From: DATKZM01 sp035527975
GTDB lineage: Bacteria > Pseudomonadota > Alphaproteobacteria > JAPULJ01
Reading direction: 5' to 3'
Assembly (NCBI GenBank): GCA_035527975.1
Contig: DATKZM010000008.1
Span: 1 to 64,000 of the forward strand
Length of the DNA: 64,000 nt
The position numbers and the translations under genes are program-made. Under the pieces are notes generated by a model. The model saw nothing but the letters and a program-made list of their open reading frames with translations, was not told where the DNA came from and did not search any database. Shown here in pieces: positions 15,996-23,959 of the stretch; positions within the stretch are counted from its first letter, which is position 1; each line of letters begins with the position of its first letter.

Positions 15996-18312
15996 CGTCC
16001 CTCTCCAGCATGGCGCGCAGATTGCGCTCCGGCGTCATCGGCAGCGATCGTGGCTGGATACCCACGGCGTCCCGAATCGCGTTGGCGATCGCGGCGGGCA
16101 CGGGCACCAGTCCGATTTCGCCCACCCCCTTGGCGCCGAACGGGCCGTCCGGCTCCGGTTCCTCGACGATGATCGAATGGATCGCGTAGGGCGTGTCGCG
16201 GAAGGTCGGCGCTTTGTAGTCCATCATCGAGGGATTGACGAGGCGCCCGCCGTCCCAGATGAGCTCCTCCATGAGCGCGAAGCCCATTCCCTGAACGAAG
16301 CCCCCTTCGATTTGACCTTCGACCGCGGCCGGATTGATCGCCCGTCCGACGTCCATGGCGGCCCAGGCTTCGCTCACCTCGGCCTTGCCGGTCACGGTGT
16401 CGACGGCGACGTCGACGATCACGCATCCAAAGCTGTATACGCCGATCTGAGGGAAGGGCAGGCCCCTGGCGATCGCGCGTTTGGGATCGACCGACGGCTG
16501 GTCGAAAACCCAGGTGTCGCTGCCGACGATCGGCCCGCCGGCAGCCCAATGGGCGCGGAGCGAGACCTCGAGAAACGAAATCTCCTTATCCGGCACGCCC
16601 TTGACGCCGACCTTGCCGCCCTCCCGCAGCTCAAGATCGACGGGCGCGCATTCAAGCAACTCGCCGGCATGTTTCTTGATCTCGGCCTCGACCGTCTTGG
16701 CCGCCGCCGCCACCGATCGGCCGGTCGTATAGGTCACGCGGCTGGCAGTCGTGCCCCAGTTATAGGGCGAGCCGTCGGTGTCGGGGCTGGCCAGCGCGAC
16801 CTGGCTGACCGGAATCTTGAGCGCCGATGCGCAAATCTGCGTGAGGACGGTGTCGGAGCCTTGGCCGATGTCCACGGCGCCGGTGTTGAGCACGATCGAG
16901 CCATCCTCGAGCATCCGCACGATGGCGCCGGTGCCGAGCAGGCCGCTGATATGGGCGGCGAAGGCGACCCCGCGCCCGCATTTAACGGTGCTGGATGTCG
17001 CTTTCCCAGGCGCTGCGCCCCACTTTGCGGCCGCCTTGGCCTTGGCGACGCATTCGCCGAGACCGTTTGATGCGACTTTGCCGCCACCGAACCAGGGATC
17101 GCCCGGCTGCGCCATGTTCTTCAGGCGCAGCTCGAGTGGATCCATGCCCAGCGTCGCGGCGATCTCGTCGATCTGTGTTTCGCCGGCAAAGCTGACCTGG
17201 GGATTGCCGAAGCCACGGAACGCCCCGAAGCGCATCTTGTTCGTGTAGACGAGCTTGCCGGCGCAGCGTGTATTGGGGATCCGGTAGGGCCCGCGCGCCA
17301 TCAGCAGGCTGTAGCCGAGCACGCCTGGGCTGTCGTCGCTGTAGGCGCCGCCGTCGAGCAGCACTTCGACCTCGCGTGCGACCAGCGTGCCGTCATTCGT
17401 CGCGCCGGTCTTGCAGCGGATCTTGAAGGGGTGCCGGGCGCGCACGGTTTCAAAATCCTCCGCGCGATTGAGGATCAGCTTGACCGGACGGCCGGTCGCA
17501 AGCGCCAGTTGCACGACCAACGGCTGGACGTGCGGCTCCATCTTGTTGCCGAAGCCGGCGCCGATCTTGGGGGTAAGGCAACGCAGCTTCGACATCGGCA
17601 GCTTCAGGCTCTCGCAGACATTCGCCTGAACGCGAAACACCGACTGGTTCGCCGACCACAGCGTTACGCGGCCGGCCTCATCGATGTCCGCCAAAGCCCC
17701 GCACGGTTCGATCGAGAGATGCGCCTGGGGCGCTGTTTTGTAATCATCCTCGACGATCACGTCGCAGCCGGCCCAGGCGGCGGCCACATCCCCCTCGGCA
17801 AGTTCGGTCTCGGAAGCCACATTTCTCCCGCAGATTGCCGGGAAGATCTTGATGTATGTGTCGAGGTCCTCATGGATCAGCGGCGCGCCATCGATCATCG
17901 CGGCTTCGGGCGACAGCACGGCCGGCAGCTCTTCGAAGTCGATGTCGATCAGCTTTGCGGCGTGACGGGCGATCGCCTCGGTCTCGGCCGCCACGACCGC
18001 GACCGGCTCGCCGAGATAGCGGATCTTGTCCTTGGCGATGGCATGCTCGTCCTTGATGAACGCGCCCATCCGCCCGTCGGGGAAATCGGCGCCGGTCAGG
18101 ACCGCCGCGACCCCGGGCACGGCGCGGGCCGCGCGGGTGTCGTAGCCGTTGATCCGGGCATGTGCGACCGGGCTCTGCAGGATTGCGGCATGCAGCATGT
18201 TGGGCTGCGACAAATCCGCGATATAGCGCGCGCGGCCGACGAGCTTTTCGCGAATATCGGGCCGGGCGAGGCTTTCGCCGACACCGCCGCCAAAGGGTTT
18301 GGCCTCGTTCAT
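15985..18312 (-). CDS. molybdenum hydroxylase large subunit (xanthine dehydrogenase family)
   Basis: 775 residues of the molybdopterin-binding subunit. The N-terminal hammerhead domain begins RPDIREKLVGRARYIADL; the Mo-domain loop GAFRGFGNP is present; the catalytic Glu is E732 in FGAKGVGE. The loop is not AYRCSFR, so it is not an aerobic CO dehydrogenase; it should hydroxylate a carbon next to a ring nitrogen or an aldehyde. Start ATG 18312 overlaps the 2Fe-2S subunit by ATGA; the longer frame to 18657 is a shadow. Forms a complex with the next two genes. Confidence 0.92.
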   Translation of the reverse strand: MNEAKPFGGGVGESLARPDIREKLVGRARYIADLSQPNMLHAAILQSPVAHARINGYDTRAARAVPGVAAVLTGADFPDGRMGAFIKDEHAIAKDKIRYLGEPVAVVAAETEAIARHAAKLIDIDFEELPAVLSPEAAMIDGAPLIHEDLDTYIKIFPAICGRNVASETELAEGDVAAAWAGCDVIVEDDYKTAPQAHLSIEPCGALADIDEAGRVTLWSANQSVFRVQANVCESLKLPMSKLRCLTPKIGAGFGNKMEPHVQPLVVQLALATGRPVKLILNRAEDFETVRARHPFKIRCKTGATNDGTLVAREVEVLLDGGAYSDDSPGVLGYSLLMARGPYRIPNTRCAGKLVYTNKMRFGAFRGFGNPQVSFAGETQIDEIAATLGMDPLELRLKNMAQPGDPWFGGGKVASNGLGECVAKAKAAAKWGAAPGKATSSTVKCGRGVAFAAHISGLLGTGAIVRMLEDGSIVLNTGAVDIGQGSDTVLTQICASALKIPVSQVALASPDTDGSPYNWGTTASRVTYTTGRSVAAAAKTVEAEIKKHAGELLECAPVDLELREGGKVGVKGVPDKEISFLEVSLRAHWAAGGPIVGSDTWVFDQPSVDPKRAIARGLPFPQIGVYSFGCVIVDVAVDTVTGKAEVSEAWAAMDVGRAINPAAVEGQIEGGFVQGMGFALMEELIWDGGRLVNPSMMDYKAPTFRDTPYAIHSIIVEEPEPDGPFGAKGVGEIGLVPVPAAIANAIRDAVGIQPRSLPMTPERNLRAMLERDDAA

Positions 18313-18779
18313 GCCACCCTCTTCGCCGCGAGAAGGATCGAATCGACGATCTTTCGGTAGCCGCTGCAGCGGCAGAGATTGCCCGACAGGGCGTGCTGAA
18401 TATCGTCGACCGTCGGGGCGCTGTTGTCGCGCAGAAACGCGAAGGCCGAGATCAACATCCCCGAAGTGCAGAACCCGCATTGAACCGCGCCGGTATCCGC
18501 CATCGCTTGCTGAACCGTGGACAGAACGTTGCCGTCGGCCAACCCTTCGACCGTTGTGACCTCCGCGCCGTCGCAGTTGGCCGTCAGGGACAAGCAACCA
18601 CGCACAGGCTGCCCATCGACCAGAACGGTGCAGGCCCCGCAGACACCCTGATTGCATCCGCGTTTGGCGCCCGTCAGGGCGAGATCCTCACGCAGCGTTT
18701 CGAGCAATGTGCGCGTTGCCGAAACGCTCAACGCGCGCTCCTGGCCGTTGACCTTCAGTGTCAGGGGATGGCCGGTCAC
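18309..18779 (-). CDS. molybdenum hydroxylase 2Fe-2S subunit (CoxS-like)
   Basis: 156 residues. Plant-ferredoxin cluster motif GCNQGVCGACTVLVDG (C-x4-C-x2-C pattern, about 44-59) and the second cluster motif CGFCTSGM...CRCSGY are complete, so both 2Fe-2S centres should form. The real start is GTG 18779, which overlaps the FAD-subunit stop by GTGA; the longer frame to 19184 is a shadow. It carries electrons from the Mo site to the FAD subunit. Confidence 0.92.
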   Translation of the reverse strand: MTGHPLTLKVNGQERALSVSATRTLLETLREDLALTGAKRGCNQGVCGACTVLVDGQPVRGCLSLTANCDGAEVTTVEGLADGNVLSTVQQAMADTGAVQCGFCTSGMLISAFAFLRDNSAPTVDDIQHALSGNLCRCSGYRKIVDSILLAAKRVA

Positions 18780-19654
18780 TGTCGCCCCCCCAACGTTTCC
18801 GCAGCCCGGCAAAGCGCGTGCTTGACCATGCGGGGCGCGACGAGGCGGCGGTAGGCCGCGCTTGCGCGCACGTCGTCGACGGGGTCGAGCCGCTCGGCCA
18901 GAGCGTCGGCGAGGCGATCGACCTTTGCGTCGTCCAAGCCGTTGCCGATGATCTCGGCCTCGATATCGGGCCGCCGGACCGGCGTCGGCGCGCAGGCGCC
19001 GACGGCGACCGCCAGATGGCTCACGGTATGGTTCTCCATCGCCAGCACCAGGGCGACCGAGGCGGTGGCGAAATCGCCGGAGACGCGCGCGAGCTTGTGG
19101 TAGACGCCGACCGAGCCCATTGGCGCGGCAGGCAGCCGCACGCCGGTCACCATCTCGCCCGCGCCAAGCGCCGTCTCGTACCAATCGACGAAGAACGCTG
19201 CCGCGGCGATCGCACGGTCACCGTTCGGCCCGCTGATATCGACGATCGCGTCGGCCGCGACCAGGGCCGGGGGATAATCCGCGGCGGGGTCGAAGAATGC
19301 GATCGAGCCTCCGATGGTGCCCATGTTTCGCACCGGCGTGTTGGCGATTTGCCGGGCAGCCTCGCGAACGACCTGCTGCCCGTCTTCCAGCAAGGTCTCG
19401 TCGGCCGTCTGGCGGTGATGTCGCATGGCGCCGATCCGCACGGCGCCGTCGGGCAGCCGTTCGGCGGTTCGCAATACGTCAATGCCGGACAGGCTGACCA
19501 GGCCGCTCGGCGCAATGAGGTCGGCGTTCATCATCGCGACCAGGGTGGCGCCGCCGGCAAGGCACACGGCGCCGTCATCGGCGCTCAACAGGGCGAGCGC
19601 CTCCTGCACGGTTCGCGGCCTGTGGAAGGCGACCTCGGCGCCCGGCTCCATCAT
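18776..19654 (-). CDS. molybdenum hydroxylase FAD subunit (CoxM-like)
   Basis: 292 residues of the FAD-binding PCMH type. Two flavin motifs are visible: LAGGATLVAMMN (about 32-43) and TIGGSIAFFDPAAD (about 112-125). It passes electrons from the 2Fe-2S subunit to an outside acceptor. Order M-S-L on the transcript with 4-base overlaps is usual for this family. The CoxG gene precedes it with an ATGA overlap. Confidence 0.92.
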   Translation of the reverse strand: MMEPGAEVAFHRPRTVQEALALLSADDGAVCLAGGATLVAMMNADLIAPSGLVSLSGIDVLRTAERLPDGAVRIGAMRHHRQTADETLLEDGQQVVREAARQIANTPVRNMGTIGGSIAFFDPAADYPPALVAADAIVDISGPNGDRAIAAAAFFVDWYETALGAGEMVTGVRLPAAPMGSVGVYHKLARVSGDFATASVALVLAMENHTVSHLAVAVGACAPTPVRRPDIEAEIIGNGLDDAKVDRLADALAERLDPVDDVRASAAYRRLVAPRMVKHALCRAAETLGGRQ

Positions 19655-20112
19655 GCCGCATCCTGGCCGTTTTCGACGCGCTTCCGGAAAGCCTCGGCGA
19701 ATTCGCGTCCAAGCGTTTCTGCCTTCTTCTTCATCATGCCAAATCCGAACTTGGCGATGCGGCCGGTTACCTCGACCTCGGCGCTGTAGGCGATCTCGGT
19801 CTCGCGGTCACCAAGGGCGGTCAGGCTCAAAACATTCTGCGAGCGCACGCGGCTCGCCCGGCCGCCTTCTTCGCCTTTCGTGGTCGAGACAAGCCGTATC
19901 GGCGCTTCTTCCTCGGTGATTTCCACCTCGACCAGAAAGCGCAGCTTGATCGGACCGAGGCCCAGCCGGACCGCGGCTTTATAGTGCGTTGGATCCACCA
20001 CCTCGATCGATTCGCAGCCGGGTATGCAGGGGGCGACGATCTCCGGATTTCGGATCGCCTCCCAGGCGCTTGCGATCGGCACGCTTACGGTGAAGCTTTC
20101 TTCGATGCGCAT
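19651..20112 (-). CDS. CoxG-like SRPBCC protein (carbon monoxide dehydrogenase accessory family)
   Basis: 153 residues of the START/SRPBCC fold: MRIEESFTVSVPIASAWEAI, PEIVAPCIPGCESIE and the C-terminal amphipathic helix KFGFGMMKKKAETLGREFAE. In CO dehydrogenase systems CoxG recruits the enzyme to the membrane; here it probably does the same or helps electron transfer to quinone. GGAGGG lies before ATG 20112. A CoxG domain also occurs fused to the second Mo hydroxylase at 38800-41826. Confidence 0.88.
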   Translation of the reverse strand: MRIEESFTVSVPIASAWEAIRNPEIVAPCIPGCESIEVVDPTHYKAAVRLGLGPIKLRFLVEVEITEEEAPIRLVSTTKGEEGGRASRVRSQNVLSLTALGDRETEIAYSAEVEVTGRIAKFGFGMMKKKAETLGREFAEAFRKRVENGQDAA

Positions 20113-20146
20113 CGCGCCCTCCGCGACCCTGGGGACCGACCGCTCG

Positions 20147-21232
20147 CTAGACCCGCCGCTCGCGTTCGACGACCATGTTGTCGTCGACAATCCGGCCCTT
20201 GTCGATTATCACCTTGTCGTCCAGCATCATCGTGCAGTCGCGCATCGGCACATCATAGTGGCCCCGCGTCCTGCGTTCGCCGCCGCCTTGCGTGTTGGGT
20301 CCGGTTGAGAATAGAAAATTGCCGGGAAACGTGCGCGCCGCGGCGCGGCTGCGTTCGGGCTCATCGCCGTTGAGCGCGATCCCGTGCCACAATGCTTGTG
20401 GGTTGAGGCCCCAGCCCAGATGCGAAACCGCGTAAGGATCGCAGTCGTCCGGGTTCTCCTTGTTGTCGTCGAGCCACTCGGTCATCAGCTTTGCATCGAG
20501 GCCGCCTTCGACCTTGGTAATGAAACCGTCCTTGATCTCGAGGCGCACTTCGTCATGAACGTAGCGGCAGTAAGGTAGGATCACGATGTCGCCGGGCTGC
20601 AGGACGACCGTGCCGTTCGCCGATCCCTCATTGGGAAAGGTGTGGATGTGGCCGCCGCCCCAGTGATCGAACCGGCCCGGCTCGTCTGCGAAGCCATATT
20701 GGCTCATGACCGGGTACTGGCCGCATTCCCAGGTGAGATCGGTGCCGGCATCTGAAATGACGCGCGCCTTGCTGGTCTGCGCATAGAGTTGGTCGCCATA
20801 CAGCACGGCTTCTTTCAGGCCCTTCGGCGCCATGAGCTGCTCGAGGTCGTCGGGCGAGTCGATGATCATCAGGACCCGGGTCCCCGCATCCATCGCCTCC
20901 TTGAGCCATTTGGTGAACAGCGGGACATGAAAGATAACCACCATATCGGCCGCCTTGACGGCTTCCAGCGTGCCCTTGCATTGGCCGATGGTCGGCACTC
21001 CGACCTTGGTCCAGGATGGAATGCTGTTGACCCGCATCTCGTAGATGTCGGCTGCAAGCTCGTCGGCGGCGGCGAATGCGGCTTCGACGTAGGTCTGACG
21101 CGTCGAGAGGTCGGTCACGCAGGCAATCGTCTCGCCCGATTGGACCGCGCATAGTTCGAATTGGCGTTTGTATAGCGTAGCGAGCTTCGCAGGATTGGCC
21201 TCCTGCGCTCGCATATTGACATGCACCACCAC
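20147..21232 (-). CDS. 2,5-dihydroxypyridine 5,6-dioxygenase-like (NicX family) ring-cleavage enzyme
   Basis: 361 residues. The C-terminal half closely resembles NicX of nicotinate degraders as I remember it: ADEPGRFDHWGGG, PNEGSANGT, SHLGWGLNPQALW, and GNFLFSTGPNT. The mononuclear Fe(II) ligands of NicX (H265, H318, D320) have equivalents at H271 and in GHYDVP at H325 and D327. So it should be an extradiol-type dioxygenase opening a hydroxylated N-ring. First gene of the eleven-gene operon. GTG 21232 is very close to a GGGAGG; one of the next two GTG codons or ATG 21214 may be the true start. Confidence 0.88.
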   Translation of the reverse strand: MVVHVNMRAQEANPAKLATLYKRQFELCAVQSGETIACVTDLSTRQTYVEAAFAAADELAADIYEMRVNSIPSWTKVGVPTIGQCKGTLEAVKAADMVVIFHVPLFTKWLKEAMDAGTRVLMIIDSPDDLEQLMAPKGLKEAVLYGDQLYAQTSKARVISDAGTDLTWECGQYPVMSQYGFADEPGRFDHWGGGHIHTFPNEGSANGTVVLQPGDIVILPYCRYVHDEVRLEIKDGFITKVEGGLDAKLMTEWLDDNKENPDDCDPYAVSHLGWGLNPQALWHGIALNGDEPERSRAAARTFPGNFLFSTGPNTQGGGERRTRGHYDVPMRDCTMMLDDKVIIDKGRIVDDNMVVERERRV

Positions 21233-21293
21233 TGCCTCCCGAACTTAAGGTCTTTGATCTCGTTGTCCTTTCAAAAAAGTACAGCGTTCGTTT

Positions 21294-21322
21294 TTGACTG
21301 TCCAGCTGAAAAATTGCAAAAT
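21294..21322 (+). promoter_or_regulatory. possible promoter of the divergent tetR gene
   Basis: TTGACT at 21294-21299, 17 bases, then CAAAAT at 21317-21322, in the divergent gap between the NicX-like operon and the TetR gene. The -10 match is weak. The AT-rich block 21270-21320 is the natural place for the regulator to control both directions. Confidence 0.35.
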
Positions 21323-21368
21323 CATCGCAAAATCAGTGTGCACCCGCGTGCGGGCAAGAGGAGGCCCA

Positions 21369-21968
21369 ATGGTCCAGGTCAAGAAAGCCGAAGGGCGCGA
21401 GCAGATTTTGCGTGCTGCGCAGAAGCTCTTCGAGGAGAAGGGCTACGCGGCAACCTCGATGCGCGAGATTGCCGTGCAATCGGGAACCGCCGCCTCGAAC
21501 CTTTACGTCTACTTTCCCTCCAAACTTTCCATACTGTTCGCGGTCTACGGTCCCTGGTTCCGGCAGCAACTGGTCGACCTCCAGGAACGCGCCCGGGCCA
21601 TCGGAGACCCTGAAGCGCGCCTGCGGGAGATATTGGTCACTCTTTGGGACCGATTGCCGTCGGCCAATAATGGGTTCGCCAACAACATCATGCAGGCACT
21701 GTCGCTGGCCCAACCCTCGGAAGGCTACAGCCGCGATCTGCTGCACTGGGCCGAAGCGATCGTGGCGGAACTCATCGATACCTGCCGGCCGCCGACCGCG
21801 AGGACGGGCGTGGACGGCGACGCGCTCGCCCACATTATCTTCATGGCATTCGACGGCTTTGCGATGAACTACAAGCTCGTCGGCCGCGCCAAAAGGATGG
21901 ATCGTTGCATCGAGGCAATGAGCCAACTTGTTCTTGGGCCGTCGCGGCATGCGGCGGGTCGTGTCTGA
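21369..21968 (+). CDS. TetR-family regulator, divergent from the NicX-like operon
   Basis: 199 residues. N-terminal HTH: EQILRAAQKLFEEKGYAATS, then SGTAASNLYVYFPSK. The ATG at 21369 has GAGGAGG 6 bases upstream and was preferred to the in-frame start at 21294. It is divergent from the NicX/Mo-hydroxylase/ABC operon with a 136-base gap, so it is the likely local repressor, with a pathway intermediate as ligand. Confidence 0.88.
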   Translation: MVQVKKAEGREQILRAAQKLFEEKGYAATSMREIAVQSGTAASNLYVYFPSKLSILFAVYGPWFRQQLVDLQERARAIGDPEARLREILVTLWDRLPSANNGFANNIMQALSLAQPSEGYSRDLLHWAEAIVAELIDTCRPPTARTGVDGDALAHIIFMAFDGFAMNYKLVGRAKRMDRCIEAMSQLVLGPSRHAAGRV

Positions 21969-22081
21969 CGCCGCCGACCGATGGGACCTGCGCTATGGCG
22001 CTCAAGCGGACCGCAGACAGGACCCGCAGCCGATTATGACGCGGGGCGCATGCAATCAATCATGAAACCGGAGGCAGAACA

Positions 22082-22507
22082 GTGAACACGAGAAAAATCA
22101 GTCACATCGGCGTGCTGGTCAACGATGCCGACGCGGCGACCAAGCTTTGGACCGCATCGTTCGGGTTCAAGAAATTCGACGACCGCAAGATCGAAATCGA
22201 GGGTATTCGCAGTGTCTTCATTTCCGTTGGCGGCACCTGGGACGAGATGGTGATCGAGATCATGGAGCCCCTGGACAAATCGAATATGGACAATGCGTTG
22301 TCCAGGCGCCTCGCTGCGGTTGGCGAAGGATTTTATCACCTGTGCATCGAGGTCGATGACGTTGCAGCAAGCGGCAATGAGCTTGTTGCCCGCGGCATGA
22401 CGGTCTTGATGCGCGATCCGATCGACGCGGATGCCTCTCCCCGATGGCTGGTTCATCCAAAGGACGCCAACGGCGTCATGGTAGAATCCATTGCCGGCCC
22501 GGTTTAG
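22082..22507 (+). CDS. VOC (glyoxalase/bleomycin-resistance) family protein
   Basis: 141 residues with the paired beta-alpha-beta-beta-beta modules of the vicinal oxygen chelate fold. Candidate metal ligands: His in ISHIGVLV, Glu in VIEIME, His in FYHLCIEV and Glu in GVMVESI, the arrangement of methylmalonyl-CoA epimerase/glyoxalase-like enzymes. GTG 22082 has GGAGG upstream. Neighbouring decarboxylases suggest an aromatic-degradation role, but substrate and reaction are open. Confidence 0.8.
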   Translation: MNTRKISHIGVLVNDADAATKLWTASFGFKKFDDRKIEIEGIRSVFISVGGTWDEMVIEIMEPLDKSNMDNALSRRLAAVGEGFYHLCIEVDDVAASGNELVARGMTVLMRDPIDADASPRWLVHPKDANGVMVESIAGPV

Positions 22508-22609
22508 GAGCAATCGACAAGCGACGAGATGGATATTTGTTCCAACGGATAGCCGTTGCCGAACACCTCCAAATCTAAGCGGGTTGGTTTGCTCGCGCGG
22601 GTTGCTTGG

Positions 22610-23593
22610 CTACTCCAAATCCAGATTGAACAGCTTGATCGCGTTGGTTCGCCCGATCCTTTCGCGGTCGCTGTCGGCGATGGTGGGCGTTGCGTCATAC
22701 CAATCGGCCGCGTCCTCCATTTTTTCAAATGGATAATCGGCCGAGAAATACATGCGGTCCGTGCCCATCACTTCCAGCGTGCATTTGAATGCCGGATCGT
22801 TGAAGAAGCCGCTCGTCGTGATGTGGAAATGCTCAATGAAGTATTCGCCGAGCGGGCGCTTGCCCCGGTAGCCCCGCCGCGAGAAACGCATGCGCGCATC
22901 GAGGCGCCAGAGCGCGAAGGGGATGTTCTCGCCCAGATGTCCGAGCACAATTCTGAGATTGGGATAGTCGTCGAATAGTCCGGAGCCGCAGAGACGAAGC
23001 GCGTGGATCGATGTCTCTATGGCGAACCCCCACGGTGCGCTCATCAGCCAGGGATGACCCTCGTAATTCCCGGCCTGCGAGGGGATTTGCATCCGCGGAT
23101 GCAGATAGAAGGGCACATCGAGCTCCGAGACGGTGCCCCAGAAGCTCCGGTACTCCGGGATGTCGTAATAGATGGCCGAATCCGGAACGTCCTTCTGTGT
23201 AAAGCCATTGACCATGGCACCCTTGAAACCGAGTTCCTTGACGCACCGCGTCAGCTCGGCCGAGGCTGCGTCGGGATCCTGCATCGGCAGCGCGGCGAGC
23301 CCCGCGTAGCGACCAGGGTGTCTGGCTGCCGCCTCGGCCATTTTGTCGTTGCCCTTCTTGGCGACCTCGATTGCCTCGTTCGTATCGATGATCCCCTGGA
23401 TGCCGGGCGCATTCAGCGACAGGATGGCAAGCTCGATGCCGGTCTTGTCCATTCCCTCCAGGCGCTGGTTGTCGACGTCGAGGATCCGTGTGGTGAATTC
23501 GTCCCACTCGCCGGAATCACCGGCGAAGTTTCGCGTCGCCTCCAAAGTTTCCTCGATGGCGACATGCTCTTCGAACGCGATCTTTCCCTTCAT
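22610..23593 (-). CDS. amidohydrolase-family decarboxylase, gamma-resorcylate/2,3-dihydroxybenzoate decarboxylase-like
   Basis: 327 residues, strongly reminiscent of gamma-resorcylate decarboxylase along its length: MKGKIAFEEHVAIEETL (metal-ligand E8), ILSLNAPGIQ, DVPFYLHPR, GHPWLMSAPW, RIVLGHLGE, HITTSGFF and FSADYPFE with the catalytic Asp. It should be a metal-dependent, reversible non-oxidative decarboxylase of a hydroxylated aromatic acid. GGGAGG precedes the ATG. It stands alone on the minus strand, 366 bases from the UbiD gene stop, and converges with the VOC gene. Confidence 0.87.
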   Translation of the reverse strand: MKGKIAFEEHVAIEETLEATRNFAGDSGEWDEFTTRILDVDNQRLEGMDKTGIELAILSLNAPGIQGIIDTNEAIEVAKKGNDKMAEAAARHPGRYAGLAALPMQDPDAASAELTRCVKELGFKGAMVNGFTQKDVPDSAIYYDIPEYRSFWGTVSELDVPFYLHPRMQIPSQAGNYEGHPWLMSAPWGFAIETSIHALRLCGSGLFDDYPNLRIVLGHLGENIPFALWRLDARMRFSRRGYRGKRPLGEYFIEHFHITTSGFFNDPAFKCTLEVMGTDRMYFSADYPFEKMEDAADWYDATPTIADSDRERIGRTNAIKLFNLDLE

Positions 23594-23959
23594 CCGAACC
23601 TCCCAGCAGGTGTTGTTCTGACGGTCTTGTCGAGTGGCGACCGCGGCCTTTCAATCGGGCCAGCCGCGATCATCCCAGACGGGGCCGGATTATTGAACAG
23701 CGGATTTGTTGGGCGCGTAATAGTCCACGCCAATAGCGGTGCCGCTTTGGCTCAATGGGCGCGCAATGTGAAGGCAGGGAGGGCCGGACCGAATGCTGGA
23801 TCATGGCCGGCGGATACCGGCGCGGGGCATTCCAAACCGGAACAATTTTCAGAGGCCGCTCTGCCACCTTCCCCCATATCCGCGAACTCTCGCGACAACA
23901 CCAAACTTGGAGGCGGCTCCTGGGGCCGCCCCGGTCGTGTCGTGATGTCGCGGCGGTCT
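23594..23959. other. intergenic region, weak hairpin, no gene
   Basis: 366 bases between the UbiD gene end and the start of the amidohydrolase gene, both on the minus strand. GGCGGC/GCCGCC arms at 23912-23917 and 23925-23930 could form a weak terminator for the UbiD gene. The promoter of the amidohydrolase should also be here. No ORF is convincing. Confidence 0.35.

Noticed and set aside
15985..18312. Aerobic CO dehydrogenase as product of the first Mo-hydroxylase set
   Set aside because: The large subunit lacks the AYRCSFR active-site loop of CoxL; it reads GAFRGFGNP.
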